A stretch of 64,000 bases of DNA. Origin: Kosakonia radicincitans DSM 16656 (GTDB lineage: Bacteria > Pseudomonadota > Gammaproteobacteria > Enterobacterales > Enterobacteriaceae). The translations under genes and the position numbers were made by a program. The DNA is taken from positions 2,604,001-2,668,000 of the forward strand of contig NZ_CP018016.1 in the NCBI RefSeq assembly GCF_000280495.2, written 5' to 3'. Below are positions 28,022-37,655 of the stretch, in pieces; the stretch's first letter is position 1, and each line of letters begins with the position of its first letter. The notes under the pieces were generated by a model, which did no database searches, was not told the DNA's origin, and worked only from the letters and a program-made list of their open reading frames with translations.

Positions 28022-29365
28022 ATGGGTTACAACATCACGGCCGATGAGATACGCGAACAATTTTCACAGGCCATGTCGGCAATGTACCAGCAGGAAGTTC
28101 CGCAATACGGCACGCTGCTGGAGCTGGTTGCTGATGTGAACCTCGCCGTTCTGGAACACAATCCCCGGTTACATGAACAACTGGCCAATGCGGATGAGCT
28201 GGCACGGCTTAATGTTGAGCGCCATGGCGCGATCCGGGTGGGCACTGCGGAAGAGTTATCCTGGCTGCGGCGGATGTTTGCCGTTATGGGGATGTACCCG
28301 GTGAGCTATTACGACCTGTCGCAGGCGGGCGTACCGGTACACTCTACCGCGTTTCGTCCGGTGGATGACGCCGCGCTGGCGCGCAATCCGTTTCGCATTT
28401 TTACTTCGCTGCTGCGGCTGGAGTTGATAGAGAACGAGTCGTTGCGCAACAAAGCGGCGGCGATCCTGGCGAAGCGCGATATCTTTACGCCGGCTTGTCG
28501 CCAGTTGATTGAACTGCATGAGCTGAACGGCGGTTTTACCGCGCCGCAGGCCGACGCTTTTGTGCAGGAGGCGCTGGAGACATTCCGCTGGCATCGTCAT
28601 GCCACGGTTGATGAGCAAACGTACCAGGCTCTGCACAACGAGCACCGGCTGATTGCCGATGTGGTCTGTTTCCCAGGCTGCCATATCAATCACTTAACGC
28701 CGCGAACGCTGGATATCGATCGTGTGCAGGCGCTGATGCCGAAATACGGAATCGAGCCGAAGATCCTTATCGAAGGGCCGCCGCGCCGCGATGTGCCGAT
28801 TTTACTGCGTCAGACCAGTTTCAAAGCGCTGGATGAACCGGTGCTGTTCAACGGTGAACATCAGGGAACGCATACCGCGCGCTTCGGTGAAATCGAGCAG
28901 CGCGGCGTGGCGCTGACGCCAAAAGGGCGGGCGCTGTACGATCAGTTATTGGCAGAGGCGGGCACTGGTAAAGACAATCTCACGCACCAGTTGCATTTAC
29001 AGGACGTGTTCAAAGCCTTCCCGGACAGCGAAATGCTGTTGCGTAAGCAGGAGCTGGCGTGGTTCCGCTACCGGCTGACGCCTACCGGCGAAGCGCATCG
29101 CCAGGCGATCCGCCCCGGCGACGATCCGCAACCGCTGATCGAACGCGGCTGGGTAGTGGCGCAGCCCATCACCTACGAAGATTTTCTGCCGGTCAGCGCA
29201 GCGGGGATCTTCCAGTCCAACCTTGGCAATGAAACCCAGGCGCGCAGCCACGGCAACGCCAGCAAAGCGCAGTTTGAAGCGGCGCTCGGTTGCCCGGTAC
29301 TCGACGAATTTACTCTTTATCAGGAGGCATCCGAGCGCAGCAAACGACGTTGCGGTCTGCTGTAA
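28022..29365 (+). CDS. ydcJ: YdcJ, 2-oxoadipate dioxygenase/decarboxylase (HglS) family
   Basis: A 447-residue DUF1338 protein, the same length as E. coli YdcJ. Members of the family, HglS in Pseudomonas putida, are Fe(II) enzymes that convert 2-oxoadipate to D-2-hydroxyglutarate in lysine breakdown. Likely metal and substrate residues are seen: His107 and Arg112 in GVPVHSTAFRP, the His pair in FPGCHINHLTPR, and an acidic segment in ARFGEIEQRGVALT. Whether YdcJ uses the same substrate is not settled. The ATG at 28022 after AGGAAGG is chosen; the longer frame from 27866 is not supported. It is divergent from ydcI and followed 45 bp later by a carboxylesterase gene. Confidence 0.93.
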   Translation: MGYNITADEIREQFSQAMSAMYQQEVPQYGTLLELVADVNLAVLEHNPRLHEQLANADELARLNVERHGAIRVGTAEELSWLRRMFAVMGMYPVSYYDLSQAGVPVHSTAFRPVDDAALARNPFRIFTSLLRLELIENESLRNKAAAILAKRDIFTPACRQLIELHELNGGFTAPQADAFVQEALETFRWHRHATVDEQTYQALHNEHRLIADVVCFPGCHINHLTPRTLDIDRVQALMPKYGIEPKILIEGPPRRDVPILLRQTSFKALDEPVLFNGEHQGTHTARFGEIEQRGVALTPKGRALYDQLLAEAGTGKDNLTHQLHLQDVFKAFPDSEMLLRKQELAWFRYRLTPTGEAHRQAIRPGDDPQPLIERGWVVAQPITYEDFLPVSAAGIFQSNLGNETQARSHGNASKAQFEAALGCPVLDEFTLYQEASERSKRRCGLL

Positions 29366-29410
29366 AACAGGTAATCTGCCAGAAATCAGTTATTTCCGGA
29401 TGATGTTGTT

Positions 29411-30919
29411 ATGGAGAATCCTTCCGCGCCGCTGGCGCACACCCGCCACGGCAGCGTGCTGGGCTGTCGCGAAGCGGCCTTTGATGTCTGGCGCGGTATT
29501 CCGTTTGCCGCGCCGCCCGTTGGCCCGCTGCGCTGGCGCGCGCCGCAGCCGGTGGAACCCTGGCAAGGGGTGCGCATCGCCGACCGTTTTTCTGCCGCCA
29601 GTTGGCAAAACAGCGAGTCTTGTCAGCAGATTGGCGGTGGCGATCCGGGACAGTTCTCTGAAGATTGCCTCTACCTTAACGTCTGGTCGCCCACCGAACG
29701 CGAAAAACCGCTGCCGGTGATGGTCTGGCTGCACGGCGGCGGGTTTACCATTGGCTCCGGCGGGCTACCGCCCTACGATGGCAAAGCGCTGGCCGCGCGC
29801 GGCGTGGTGCTGGTGACGCTCAATTATCGGCTCGGCCATCTCGGCTTTTTCGCCCATCCGGCGCTGGAAGCCGAAGAGGGCGAACGCGTATATAACTTCG
29901 GCTTGCTCGATCAAATCGCCGCCTTGCACTGGGTGCAGGAGAACATTGCCGCGTTTGGTGGCGATGCGGAAAACGTTACGCTGTTTGGCGAATCTGCCGG
30001 GGCGCGCAGCGTGATGGCGCTGATGGCTTCTCCACTGGCAAAAGGGCTGTTTCATAAAGGCATTATTCAGAGCAGCTATACCTTGCCGGATACGCCGCGG
30101 GAAGCGGCACTGGCAAAAGGCGAAGCGATTGCTGCGCACTTTGGCCTGACAAACGCCAGCGCAGAGCAATTGCGGGCGATCCCGGCCGATGCGTTCTGGC
30201 CGCTGGTTGCACCGCTGAAAATTGCCCCTGCGCCGATTGTCGGCGACGAGGTACTTCCGGAACCGATGCTCGATGTGTTTTTTGCCGCAAGGCAGCACCC
30301 GATGCCGGTGATTATTGGCTCGAACAGCGATGAAGCCAGCGTGATGGCGGAGTTTGGCGTCGATCTCGCCGGGCAGATCGAGAAAATGCGTCGCGAGCAG
30401 CGCCTTGGGTTAGGGCTGATTAAATTGCTTTATCCGGGTGTGAAGGGCGATGCCGAGCTGGGCCGCCAGGTGTGTCGCGATATGGCATTTACCACGCTCG
30501 GGCTGGTGGTGATGCAGGCGCAGCAGCGGGTGCGGCAACCCTGCTGGCGCTACTGGTTTGATTATGTTGCGGAAGCAGCGCATGACACTTACATCAACGG
30601 CGCGTGGCACGGTAACGAAGTGCCCTACGTATTCGACAATCTTATGCTTTCGGAGCCGTCGCGCAGCTACGTTAACCCGCGCGATCTGGCGTTTGCCGCG
30701 CATCTTGCCGATTACTGGGTGCAGTTTGCCCGCCATGCCAGCCGTCATTGTGAATCGCTTGCCGGCCCGGTGAACTGGCTGGCCTGCGTGCGCGGGCGCG
30801 ACAGACTGCTGCGCATCGGACTGAATAAACATGCAGGATTTCGCCTGGTTAATCGCTTTATGCGCACGCGTCTGAGCTTCTTTCGCCGGGTGATGCGCCA
30901 CCACGTTAAGCTGGATTAG
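29411..30919 (+). CDS. Type-B carboxylesterase/lipase family protein
   Basis: A 502-residue esterase of the carboxylesterase type-B family (PnbA/cholinesterase fold). Seen: the oxyanion-hole segment VWLHGGGFTIGSG, the nucleophile elbow FGESAGARS, the acid region in IIGSNSDEAS, and the catalytic His in GAWHGNEVPYVF. Also the signature EDCLYLNVW. No signal peptide, so cytoplasmic. It follows ydcJ by 45 bp with no terminator between, so co-transcription is possible, but its Shine-Dalgarno is weak. Its last 14 bases overlap the convergent LysR gene. It is an insertion relative to E. coli. Confidence 0.9.
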   Translation: MENPSAPLAHTRHGSVLGCREAAFDVWRGIPFAAPPVGPLRWRAPQPVEPWQGVRIADRFSAASWQNSESCQQIGGGDPGQFSEDCLYLNVWSPTEREKPLPVMVWLHGGGFTIGSGGLPPYDGKALAARGVVLVTLNYRLGHLGFFAHPALEAEEGERVYNFGLLDQIAALHWVQENIAAFGGDAENVTLFGESAGARSVMALMASPLAKGLFHKGIIQSSYTLPDTPREAALAKGEAIAAHFGLTNASAEQLRAIPADAFWPLVAPLKIAPAPIVGDEVLPEPMLDVFFAARQHPMPVIIGSNSDEASVMAEFGVDLAGQIEKMRREQRLGLGLIKLLYPGVKGDAELGRQVCRDMAFTTLGLVVMQAQQRVRQPCWRYWFDYVAEAAHDTYINGAWHGNEVPYVFDNLMLSEPSRSYVNPRDLAFAAHLADYWVQFARHASRHCESLAGPVNWLACVRGRDRLLRIGLNKHAGFRLVNRFMRTRLSFFRRVMRHHVKLD

Positions 30920-31757
30920 CCGCCAGCAAGCCCTCACGAAACGCCGCCAGCCCGTCGGCTTTATTGGCCGACTGGCGCAGGACCAGCCGGTAGCTGGCGC
31001 CGGTCTTGATACTCAGCGCAAACGGCCGCTGAAGCCGCCCGGCGCGGATATCTTCAGCCACGACTGTCTCGTCGGCAATGGCCATCCCCAGCCCTTGGAT
31101 AGCGGCGGTAATCGCCAGATCCATGGTGTCGAAGTGTTGATTTTTCCTCATGGCCGGCTGGAAATCCTGCTGCCTGGCCAGCCACAGCGACCAGTCGGTT
31201 TTATCCCGCGTCGGATGCAGTAGCGTTGCTTTCTCCAGCGGCGTTTTTGCGGCCAGCGCGCTGTTTAGTACCGGCGTCAGCGCCTCTTCAAACAGCAAAT
31301 CCCCGGCGCTTAAATGCGTGCCGAACACAATTGCTGCGTCATAAGGTTCTGTTTTGAAATTGATGGTGTGATCGGTGGTGGTGGTGAGCGAAATCTGCAA
31401 CTCCGGGTAGCGCTGCTCAATGTGCAACAGCTTCGGCACCAGCCAGCGAATGGCGCAGGTTGGCGCTTTCAGTCGCACCACCGTCTGCTGCGCGCGCGCC
31501 TGGTCGGCAACAATCAACAAGTGTTCAAACGCGCTGCGCAGTTCCGGCAATAGGGCGCTGCCCTGCGGGGATAAGCGCAGCCCGCGCGCGTGGCGCTCAA
31601 ACAACGGAAAACCAAACCAGCTTTCCAGCGCGGCGATCTTGCGGCTGACCGCACCCTGCGTCAGGCATAACTCGCGCGCAGCGTGCGTCAAATTGAGATG
31701 ACGGGCGGTGACCAGAAAGGCGTCAATGGCATTCAGCGGCAGGGTTCGGTGTGACAT
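30906..31757 (-). CDS. LysR-family regulator (GcvA/AmpR-like)
   Basis: A 283-residue LysR regulator with the helix-turn-helix LTHAARELCLTQGAVSRKIAALE (about residues 22-44), the signature of the GcvA/AmpR subgroup, and a C-terminal effector domain. It is divergent from the aminotransferase gene, so its likely targets are the aminotransferase/binding-protein pair. It is short for the family (usually about 300) but complete. Its 3' end overlaps the esterase gene by 14 bp. Confidence 0.9.
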   Translation of the reverse strand: MSHRTLPLNAIDAFLVTARHLNLTHAARELCLTQGAVSRKIAALESWFGFPLFERHARGLRLSPQGSALLPELRSAFEHLLIVADQARAQQTVVRLKAPTCAIRWLVPKLLHIEQRYPELQISLTTTTDHTINFKTEPYDAAIVFGTHLSAGDLLFEEALTPVLNSALAAKTPLEKATLLHPTRDKTDWSLWLARQQDFQPAMRKNQHFDTMDLAITAAIQGLGMAIADETVVAEDIRAGRLQRPFALSIKTGASYRLVLRQSANKADGLAAFREGLLAANPA

Positions 31758-31868
31758 GGCAACTCCAGCTATGCGTTTTTATCATGGCTATTATGACAAC
31801 AATTCGATTGTCGCGACAGCGTGCTTTTGGTTTGAATGCTTATGCACTTTTTAGCGAAAGGATGAACA

Positions 31869-33038
31869 ATGACTTTGCGCACGCCGGTGAGAACCCGTTC
31901 CAAATTACCTGATGTCGGTACCACCATTTTTACCGTGATTGGCCAGCTTTCCGCCGAGCACAACGCGATTAACCTCTCTCAGGGCGCGCCCAATTTCCCC
32001 TGCGATCCGCAACTGGTTGCCGGTGTTACCCGCGCCATGCAGGAGAATCACAACCAGTACGCACCGATGACCGGGCTGCGTTCGCTGAAAGAGCGTATTG
32101 CGCAGAAAATTGCCGATCTCTACCGCACGCATTACGACGTCGATAGCGAAGTGCTGATCACCGCCAGCGCCAGCCAGGGTTTGTACTCCGCGATTAGCGG
32201 GCTGGTGCATCCTGGCGATGAAGTGATCTACTTTGAACCGTCGTTTGACAGCTATGCGCCGATTGTTCGTTTGCAGGGTGCCACACCGATTGCCATTAAG
32301 CTGACGGTGCCGGATTTCGCCGTTAACTGGGATGAAGTGCGGGCAGCGATTACGCCGCGTACGCGGATGATCATCGTTAACACGCCGCACAACCCCAGCG
32401 GGCAGGTCTTCTCCCGCGCTGACCTCGATCAACTGGCCGCCTTAACCCGCAATACGGATATTGTGATCCTCTCGGATGAGGTGTACGAGCACGTCGTATT
32501 TGACGGTGAACCGCATCACGGCATGGCGACGCACCCGCAGCTGGCGGAGCGCAGCGTGATCGTCTCTTCTTTCGGGAAGACCTATCATGTTACCGGCTGG
32601 CGCGTCGGCTATTGCGTTGCTCCCGCCGAATTGATGGATGAAATCTGCAAGGTACATCAATTTTTGATGTTCTCTGCCGATACCCCGATGCAGTACGCGT
32701 TTGCCGAGCAGATGCGCGATCCGCAAGGCTGGCTGATGCTGTCGTCGTTTTATCAGCGCAAGCGCGATCTGCTGCAAACGCTGCTGGTTGATTCGCCGTT
32801 CCGCCTGTTACCCAGCGCGGGTTCTTTCTTCCTGTTAGCGGATTACAGTGCGTTCAGCGATGAGAGCGACAGCGAGATGGTCAAACGCCTGATTACTGAG
32901 TACGGTGTTGCGACCATACCGCTGTCGGCGTTTTATACAGACGGGACAGATAACAAACTCATTCGCCTCTCTTTTGCCAAAGATGAGGCCACATTAAGAG
33001 CAGGCGCGCAGGCCCTGTGTCGTGTTAAGCCACGCTAA
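31869..33038 (+). CDS. Class I/II PLP aminotransferase (YbdL/methionine aminotransferase-like)
   Basis: A 389-residue fold-type I aminotransferase resembling E. coli YbdL, which prefers methionine. Seen: INLSQGAPNFPCDP, NQYAPMTGLRSLKERIAQK, NTPHNPSGQ, ILSDEVYEHVVFD and the PLP lysine in VSSFGKTYHVTGWRVGY. Cytoplasmic. It is 12 bp upstream of a periplasmic amino-acid-binding protein gene and divergent from a LysR gene, suggesting a module to take up and transaminate one amino acid. YbdL itself may also be present elsewhere; this would be a paralogue. Confidence 0.9.
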   Translation: MTLRTPVRTRSKLPDVGTTIFTVIGQLSAEHNAINLSQGAPNFPCDPQLVAGVTRAMQENHNQYAPMTGLRSLKERIAQKIADLYRTHYDVDSEVLITASASQGLYSAISGLVHPGDEVIYFEPSFDSYAPIVRLQGATPIAIKLTVPDFAVNWDEVRAAITPRTRMIIVNTPHNPSGQVFSRADLDQLAALTRNTDIVILSDEVYEHVVFDGEPHHGMATHPQLAERSVIVSSFGKTYHVTGWRVGYCVAPAELMDEICKVHQFLMFSADTPMQYAFAEQMRDPQGWLMLSSFYQRKRDLLQTLLVDSPFRLLPSAGSFFLLADYSAFSDESDSEMVKRLITEYGVATIPLSAFYTDGTDNKLIRLSFAKDEATLRAGAQALCRVKPR

Positions 33039-33050
33039 GGAGCGTTAATA

Positions 33051-33830
33051 ATGAAACTAAAAGCACTCTGTCTGGGTATGGGTTTGCTCTGCTCACTCTC
33101 TTCATTCGCGGCAACGGAACTGCGCTATGGCGTTGAGGCGGAATATCCGCCGTTCGAAAGCCGCAATGCCGCAGGCGAGCTGGAAGGGTTTGATATCGAG
33201 TTGGGCAACGCCATCTGTAAAGCCGCACAACTGAAATGCAGCTGGGTGGAAACCTCGTTTGATGCGCTGATCCCAGGGCTGACGGCGAAAAAATTTGATG
33301 CCATTAACTCGGCGATGAACATCACCGAACAACGGCGTAAAAGCATCGATTTCACACAGCCAATCTACCGTATTCCTTCACAACTGGTCGGTAAAAGCGG
33401 CGACGGGATGGAAGCCACTGCGGAAGGGCTGAAAGGGAAAACCATCGGCGTGTTGCAGGGTTCTATTCAGGAAACCTACGCCAAAGAGCACTGGGAAAAG
33501 CACGGTGTCACGGTGGTGTCGTATAAAGATCAGAACATGGCGTGGGGAGATTTGCTGAACGGCCGTATCGACGCCTCACTGGTGATGTCGGCGGCGGGGC
33601 AGGCAGGTTTCCTCAGCAAGCCGCAAGGGAAAGGGTTTGGCTTTATTGGCAAACCGGTATCGGACGATACGATCCTCGGTAGCGGCATCGGTTTTGGGCT
33701 GCGCAAAGGTGACGATGCGACAAAAAAACAGCTTGATGCCGCCATTGATAAAGTCCGCGCTGACGGCACCATCAAAAGTCTGGCGGAAAAGTACTTCCCC
33801 GGTATTGATGTTAGCGTAAGCGCACAATAA
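33051..33830 (+). CDS. Periplasmic amino-acid-binding protein (SBP family 3, HisJ/ArgT-like)
   Basis: A 259-residue ABC-transporter substrate-binding protein. Signal peptide MKLKALCLGMGLLCSLSSFA with cleavage near residue 20. SBP_bac_3 segments are seen: LRYGVEAEYPPFESRN, GFDIELGNAICKA, FDAINSAMNITEQRRKSIDFT, KGKTIGVLQGSIQETYAKEHW. This pattern is that of the lysine/arginine/ornithine/histidine binders. No permease or ATPase gene follows; a terminator does. It is an orphan binding protein that must share a transporter encoded elsewhere. Co-transcribed with the aminotransferase gene (12-bp gap). Confidence 0.92.
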   Translation: MKLKALCLGMGLLCSLSSFAATELRYGVEAEYPPFESRNAAGELEGFDIELGNAICKAAQLKCSWVETSFDALIPGLTAKKFDAINSAMNITEQRRKSIDFTQPIYRIPSQLVGKSGDGMEATAEGLKGKTIGVLQGSIQETYAKEHWEKHGVTVVSYKDQNMAWGDLLNGRIDASLVMSAAGQAGFLSKPQGKGFGFIGKPVSDDTILGSGIGFGLRKGDDATKKQLDAAIDKVRADGTIKSLAEKYFPGIDVSVSAQ

Positions 33831-33845
33831 CGATTCACTACTCTG

Positions 33846-33880
33846 GCCCCTGCCGCCTGATGTCCGGCAGGGGCTTTTTT
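33846..33880 (+). terminator. Terminator after the binding-protein gene
   Basis: GCCCCTGCCG...CGGCAGGGGC, a 10-bp perfect stem with a 9-nt loop followed by TTTTTT, 16 bp after the stop. Confidence 0.93.
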
Positions 33881-34099
33881 CTTTCTGTGTAATTCCAGCG
33901 TTATACCTCACTTCATATTATTTTCAGCCTGATCTCATCGACAGGAAATATTTTCGGTTTTGAGTAAATTCTCAACTGCCAACAATTGGATTCTCAATGA
34001 ATTTTGTCTAGAGTGTGCGTTCAATAAAGAAATGCTTTTGTCGCTATTTCGCACAATTGCGAAATGCCATTCTACGACCAGAAGGACGTGTTACCAGGC

Positions 34100-35755
34100 A
34101 TGAACCGCAGACGATTTATTCAGGCATCCATGGCCCTTGCAGCCACCTACGGCACCACCGGTGTTGCATCTCTTTTCTCCCGCGCGGCGTTTGCGGCGGA
34201 GACGGATATTGCCGATGGGCAGAGCCGCCGTTTTGACTTCTCTGTGCTGCAATCAATGGCGCACGATCTGTCGGAACAGCCGTGGGGCGGTGCGCCGAAA
34301 GCATTGCCGAATACGCTGGCAAACCTGACGCCGCAGGCTTACAACAGCATCCAGTATGATGCGCAGCATTCGCTGTGGAATAACGTCGAAGGGCGTCAAC
34401 TGGATGTGCAGTTCTTCCACGTCGGCATGGGTTTCCGCCGCCGCGTGCGCATGTTCTCGCTGGATCAGGAAACGCATCAGGCGCGTGAAATTCACTTCCG
34501 CCCGGAGCTGTTCAACTATCACGATGCGGGCGTGGATACCAAACAACTGGAAGGCCAGAGCGATCTCGGATTTGCCGGTTTTCGTGCCTTTAAAGCGCCG
34601 GAACTGGCGCGCCGCGATATCGTCTCGTTCCTCGGCGCGAGCTATTTCCGCGCGGTGGACAGCACTTTCCAGTATGGCCTTTCCGCGCGCGGCGTGGCCA
34701 TTGACACCTTTACCGATCAGCCGGAAGAGTTCCCGGACTTTACCGCCTTCTGGTTCGAAACCGCGAAACCGTCTGATACCACGTTTACCGTCTATGCGCT
34801 GCTGGACAGCGCGAGCATCACCGGGGCTTACAAATTCGTGATCCACTGCGAAGAGAGCCAGGTGATCATGGATGTGGATAACCGTCTGTATGCGCGCAAA
34901 GACATCAAACAGCTCGGTATCGCGCCGATGACCAGTATGTTCAGCTGCGGCAACAATGAGCGTCGCGTATGCGACACTATTCATCCGCAAATTCATGACT
35001 CTGACCGTCTGGCAATGTGGCGTGGCAACGGTGAGTGGATCTGCCGCCCGCTGAATAACCCACAAAAACTGCAATTCAATGCTTTCCAGGATGAAAACCC
35101 GAAAGGCTTTGGCCTGTTGCAGTTGGATCGCGATTTCTCCCACTATCAGGATGTGATGGGCTGGTATAACAAACGCCCAAGTTTGTGGGTCGAGCCGCGC
35201 AATCGCTGGGGCAAAGGGGCGGTGAGCCTGATGGAGATCCCGACTACCGGCGAAACGCTGGATAACATTGTGTGCTTCTGGCAACCGGAAAAACCGGTGA
35301 AAGCGGGTGATGAGTTTGCTTTCCAGTATCGTCTGTACTGGAGTGCAATGCCGCCGGTCCGTTCACCGCTGGCACGTGTCTACGCGACCCGTACCGGGAT
35401 GGGCGGCTTCCCGGAAGGCTGGGCGCCGGGCGAACATTATCCGGAGAAATGGGCGCGTCGCTTTGCTATTGATTTCGTCGGCGGCGATCTGAAAGCGGCC
35501 GCGCCGAAAGGCATTGAGCCGGTGATCACGCTCTCCAGCGGCGAAGCGAAACAGGTAGAAATCCTGTATGTGGAACCGTTCGACGGTTACCGCATTCTCT
35601 TCGACTGGTATCCGACCAATGATTCCACCGATCCGGTGGAGATGCGCATGTTCCTGCGCTGTCAGGGCGATGCCATCAGTGAAACCTGGCTGTATCAATA
35701 TTTCCCGCCCGCGGCGGACAAGCGTAACTACGTTGACGACCGCGTGATGCGTTAA
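34100..35755 (+). CDS. opgD: Glucan biosynthesis protein D (OpgD/MdoD)
   Basis: A 551-residue periplasmic protein that shapes osmoregulated periplasmic glucans by controlling backbone length. Length and sequence match E. coli OpgD. The N-terminus is a Tat signal: [17 protein letters not shown], with cleavage after AFA near residue 32. The start at 34100 (MNRRRF) matches the orthologue and begins at the twin-arginine motif; the frame could open at 34064 but has no ribosome site there. The Shine-Dalgarno for 34100 is weak. A 269-bp gap precedes it; a hairpin follows before rimL. Confidence 0.95.
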   Translation: MNRRRFIQASMALAATYGTTGVASLFSRAAFAAETDIADGQSRRFDFSVLQSMAHDLSEQPWGGAPKALPNTLANLTPQAYNSIQYDAQHSLWNNVEGRQLDVQFFHVGMGFRRRVRMFSLDQETHQAREIHFRPELFNYHDAGVDTKQLEGQSDLGFAGFRAFKAPELARRDIVSFLGASYFRAVDSTFQYGLSARGVAIDTFTDQPEEFPDFTAFWFETAKPSDTTFTVYALLDSASITGAYKFVIHCEESQVIMDVDNRLYARKDIKQLGIAPMTSMFSCGNNERRVCDTIHPQIHDSDRLAMWRGNGEWICRPLNNPQKLQFNAFQDENPKGFGLLQLDRDFSHYQDVMGWYNKRPSLWVEPRNRWGKGAVSLMEIPTTGETLDNIVCFWQPEKPVKAGDEFAFQYRLYWSAMPPVRSPLARVYATRTGMGGFPEGWAPGEHYPEKWARRFAIDFVGGDLKAAAPKGIEPVITLSSGEAKQVEILYVEPFDGYRILFDWYPTNDSTDPVEMRMFLRCQGDAISETWLYQYFPPAADKRNYVDDRVMR

Positions 35756-35763
35756 TCTTCCTT

Positions 35764-35790
35764 CGCCCCCGTTTGGGGGCGAAAGTTTTC
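35764..35790 (+). terminator. Hairpin between opgD and rimL
   Basis: CGCCCCC-GTTT-GGGGGCG followed by AAAGTTTT, 8 bp after the opgD stop. The stem is strong but the T tract is delayed, and rimL starts 20 bp later, so it may only attenuate. Confidence 0.65.
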
Positions 35791-35800
35791 CGGAGGCGTA

Positions 35801-36358
35801 ATGGCAACGGAACACCACTCAGATACCACCATTCCCGTTAACGACCGTATTACGCTGCAGGCCGCTGATGAGCGATTTGTGCATCAATTACACCAGTTGA
35901 TCGTGAAAAATCGCGACGATTTGCAGCAGTTCCTCGACTGGCCGCAGTATGTGCGCACGGTGGAAGATACCCGTAAAACACTACAGAGCAATATGCTGCT
36001 GCATCAGCGTGGCTACGCGAAGATGTTTATGATCGTCGTTGATGAAGTTGTCACTGGCGTGCTGGCATTTAACGCCATCGAACCGCTCAACAAGACGGCC
36101 TATATCGGTTACTGGCTGGATAAAGCAGTTCAGGGGCAGGGGATTTTGTCGCAGGCGCTGCAGGCACTGATGGCGTTTTATGCTCGCCGGGGCGATGTGC
36201 GGCGCTTTGTTATCAAATGCCGGGTGGCGAATCACGCCAGTAATCAGGTGGCGAAACGGAATGGTTTTACACTGGAAGGCTGTCTGAAACAGGCGGAGTT
36301 TCTCAACGGCCACTATGACGACCAGAACATCTGGGCAAAAATTGTAGCGCGTAAATAG
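35801..36358 (+). CDS. rimL: Ribosomal-protein-serine acetyltransferase RimL
   Basis: A 185-residue GNAT acetyltransferase that modifies the N-terminal serine of ribosomal protein L12 (to give L7). Orthologous to E. coli RimL (179 residues): WPQYVRTVEDTRKTLQSNMLLHQRGYAKMFMI, the acetyl-CoA loop QGQGILSQALQAL, and CRVANHASNQVAKRNGFTLEGCLKQAEFL. CGGAGG lies 4 bases before the ATG. As in E. coli it follows opgD. Confidence 0.95.
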   Translation: MATEHHSDTTIPVNDRITLQAADERFVHQLHQLIVKNRDDLQQFLDWPQYVRTVEDTRKTLQSNMLLHQRGYAKMFMIVVDEVVTGVLAFNAIEPLNKTAYIGYWLDKAVQGQGILSQALQALMAFYARRGDVRRFVIKCRVANHASNQVAKRNGFTLEGCLKQAEFLNGHYDDQNIWAKIVARK

Positions 36359-36396
36359 CGGCGCGTGTTGCGCCGCTCTCTTGCTACTTCACCTCG

Positions 36397-37143
36397 CTAG
36401 CTGGTCGCCTGCGAAACCGCTTTACGCAATCCATTGACGGCGGCGGAATTCATCGGTGTCACCAGCGCGTAGTTATAGTGTTCATCGCTCCAGTATTGCG
36501 CCATGACATCGTCTGCCTGACGTTCGCCGTGCGGTAATTTCACCGGGCTGAGCGGACGAATGTACCAGCCAACCCGCGTGCCGCTCGGCCCCTGATACAT
36601 AATCAGCGCGGCTGGCCCTTGCGCGGTGGCAATCAATCGTCCGCCAACCAGCGTAAAGCCGTACTGCTCCAGGTTCGGCGGCTGATGACCGTTAATGAAA
36701 TAGCGCGACACCCAGCGGGTTAGCTCCGTTTGCTGCGTGGCAACCACATCCATTGGTGTGACGGAGGTATTGTCAAACAGCTTATAAGCCTGTACCGCAT
36801 CTTCCATCGGCTGATGCGTCATCAACATTTGCGACTCTTTCATCTGCCAGCCGGTGAAACCGCCGACGCTCAGCGCCAGCACCAGCGCGAATGCCGTCGC
36901 CAGTTTCCACTGGCGTTGCTGCCGCACCTGGCGACGAAAATAGTGCGGTTCGGGGCTTTCCAGTTGTACGTGTTGCTGTTGCATCGCCTGGCGCAACTGC
37001 TGCGCGTCGCGCCGCCATCCCGCGACTTGTGCAGCGGCCACCGGGTTTTGCGCCAGATAATGTTCAATCCGCTTTGAGGTCGCGTCATCGGTTTCGCCAT
37101 CCATCCAGGCATGCAGATCGTGTTCATCAGGTGGCAGCGTCAT
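36397..37143 (-). CDS. Transmembrane anti-sigma factor
   Basis: A 248-residue anti-sigma factor. The N-terminus (PPDEHDLHAWMDGETDDATSKRIEHYLAQ) is an anti-sigma domain of the RsgI/ChrR/zinc-finger class but lacks the full H-x3-C-x2-C zinc motif. One transmembrane helix lies at about residues 79-97 (KLATAFALVLALSVGGFTGW) and the remainder is periplasmic. Translationally coupled to the sigma gene (4-bp ATGA overlap), the classic arrangement. It should hold the sigma factor at the membrane until an envelope signal, probably oxidative, frees it. Confidence 0.87.
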   Translation of the reverse strand: MTLPPDEHDLHAWMDGETDDATSKRIEHYLAQNPVAAAQVAGWRRDAQQLRQAMQQQHVQLESPEPHYFRRQVRQQRQWKLATAFALVLALSVGGFTGWQMKESQMLMTHQPMEDAVQAYKLFDNTSVTPMDVVATQQTELTRWVSRYFINGHQPPNLEQYGFTLVGGRLIATAQGPAALIMYQGPSGTRVGWYIRPLSPVKLPHGERQADDVMAQYWSDEHYNYALVTPMNSAAVNGLRKAVSQATS

Positions 37144-37646
37144 TTCAGTCTCCTCAGCGGTAACGGTGTTACCTTACCTTCTAATTTCTCATGCAACATT
37201 TTGCGCGCCCGCGAAAGGCGGGACATTACGGTGCCGGTCGGAATATCCAGCGTGGCGGCCACCTCTTTATAGCTCAGCCCCTCAACGCTCACCAGCAGCA
37301 AAATGACGCGATACTCGGTGGGCAACGTGGCAAACAGCGCCAGCGTATCGTCGGCAATCGCCAGCGACTCCGACGAGTCGCTAAGTGTTTCCTCGCCGGT
37401 AAAAAAGCTGAGCAGCTTCATATAGCGTTTGCGTCGCCGCTCGCCGTCAATAAATTGCCGGTAGAGAATAGCAAACAGCCATGCGCGCAGGCTTTCCGTC
37501 CCGGTGTTATCCAGCCTGCGCGTCAATGCTTTCGTCAGGCAGCTTTGCACCAGATCCTCCGCGCTGTGCGGGTTGCGGGTCAGCCACAGGGCAAAACGTT
37601 GCAAATGTGGCATCACCTGACGAATTTCTTCATCGGTCAGTTGCAT
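37140..37646 (-). CDS. ECF-family RNA polymerase sigma factor
   Basis: A 168-residue sigma-70 factor of the ECF type with only regions 2 and 4. Region 2: LQRFALWLTRNPHSAEDLVQSC and RLDNTGTESLRAWLFAILYRQFIDG. Region 4: LPTEYRVILLLVSVEGLSYKEVA and GTVMSRLSRARKMLHEKL, the -35-recognising helix-turn-helix. It lies 9 bp after the cytochrome b561 gene and overlaps the anti-sigma gene, so all four genes form one operon that the sigma factor probably activates itself. It is not present at this locus in E. coli. Confidence 0.93.
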   Translation of the reverse strand: MQLTDEEIRQVMPHLQRFALWLTRNPHSAEDLVQSCLTKALTRRLDNTGTESLRAWLFAILYRQFIDGERRRKRYMKLLSFFTGEETLSDSSESLAIADDTLALFATLPTEYRVILLLVSVEGLSYKEVAATLDIPTGTVMSRLSRARKMLHEKLEGKVTPLPLRRLK

Positions 37647-37655
37647 AAATAGCCT

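Noticed and set aside
34253..35284. 343-residue minus-strand ORF within opgD
   Set aside because: Antisense shadow of opgD; no start context and no family match.
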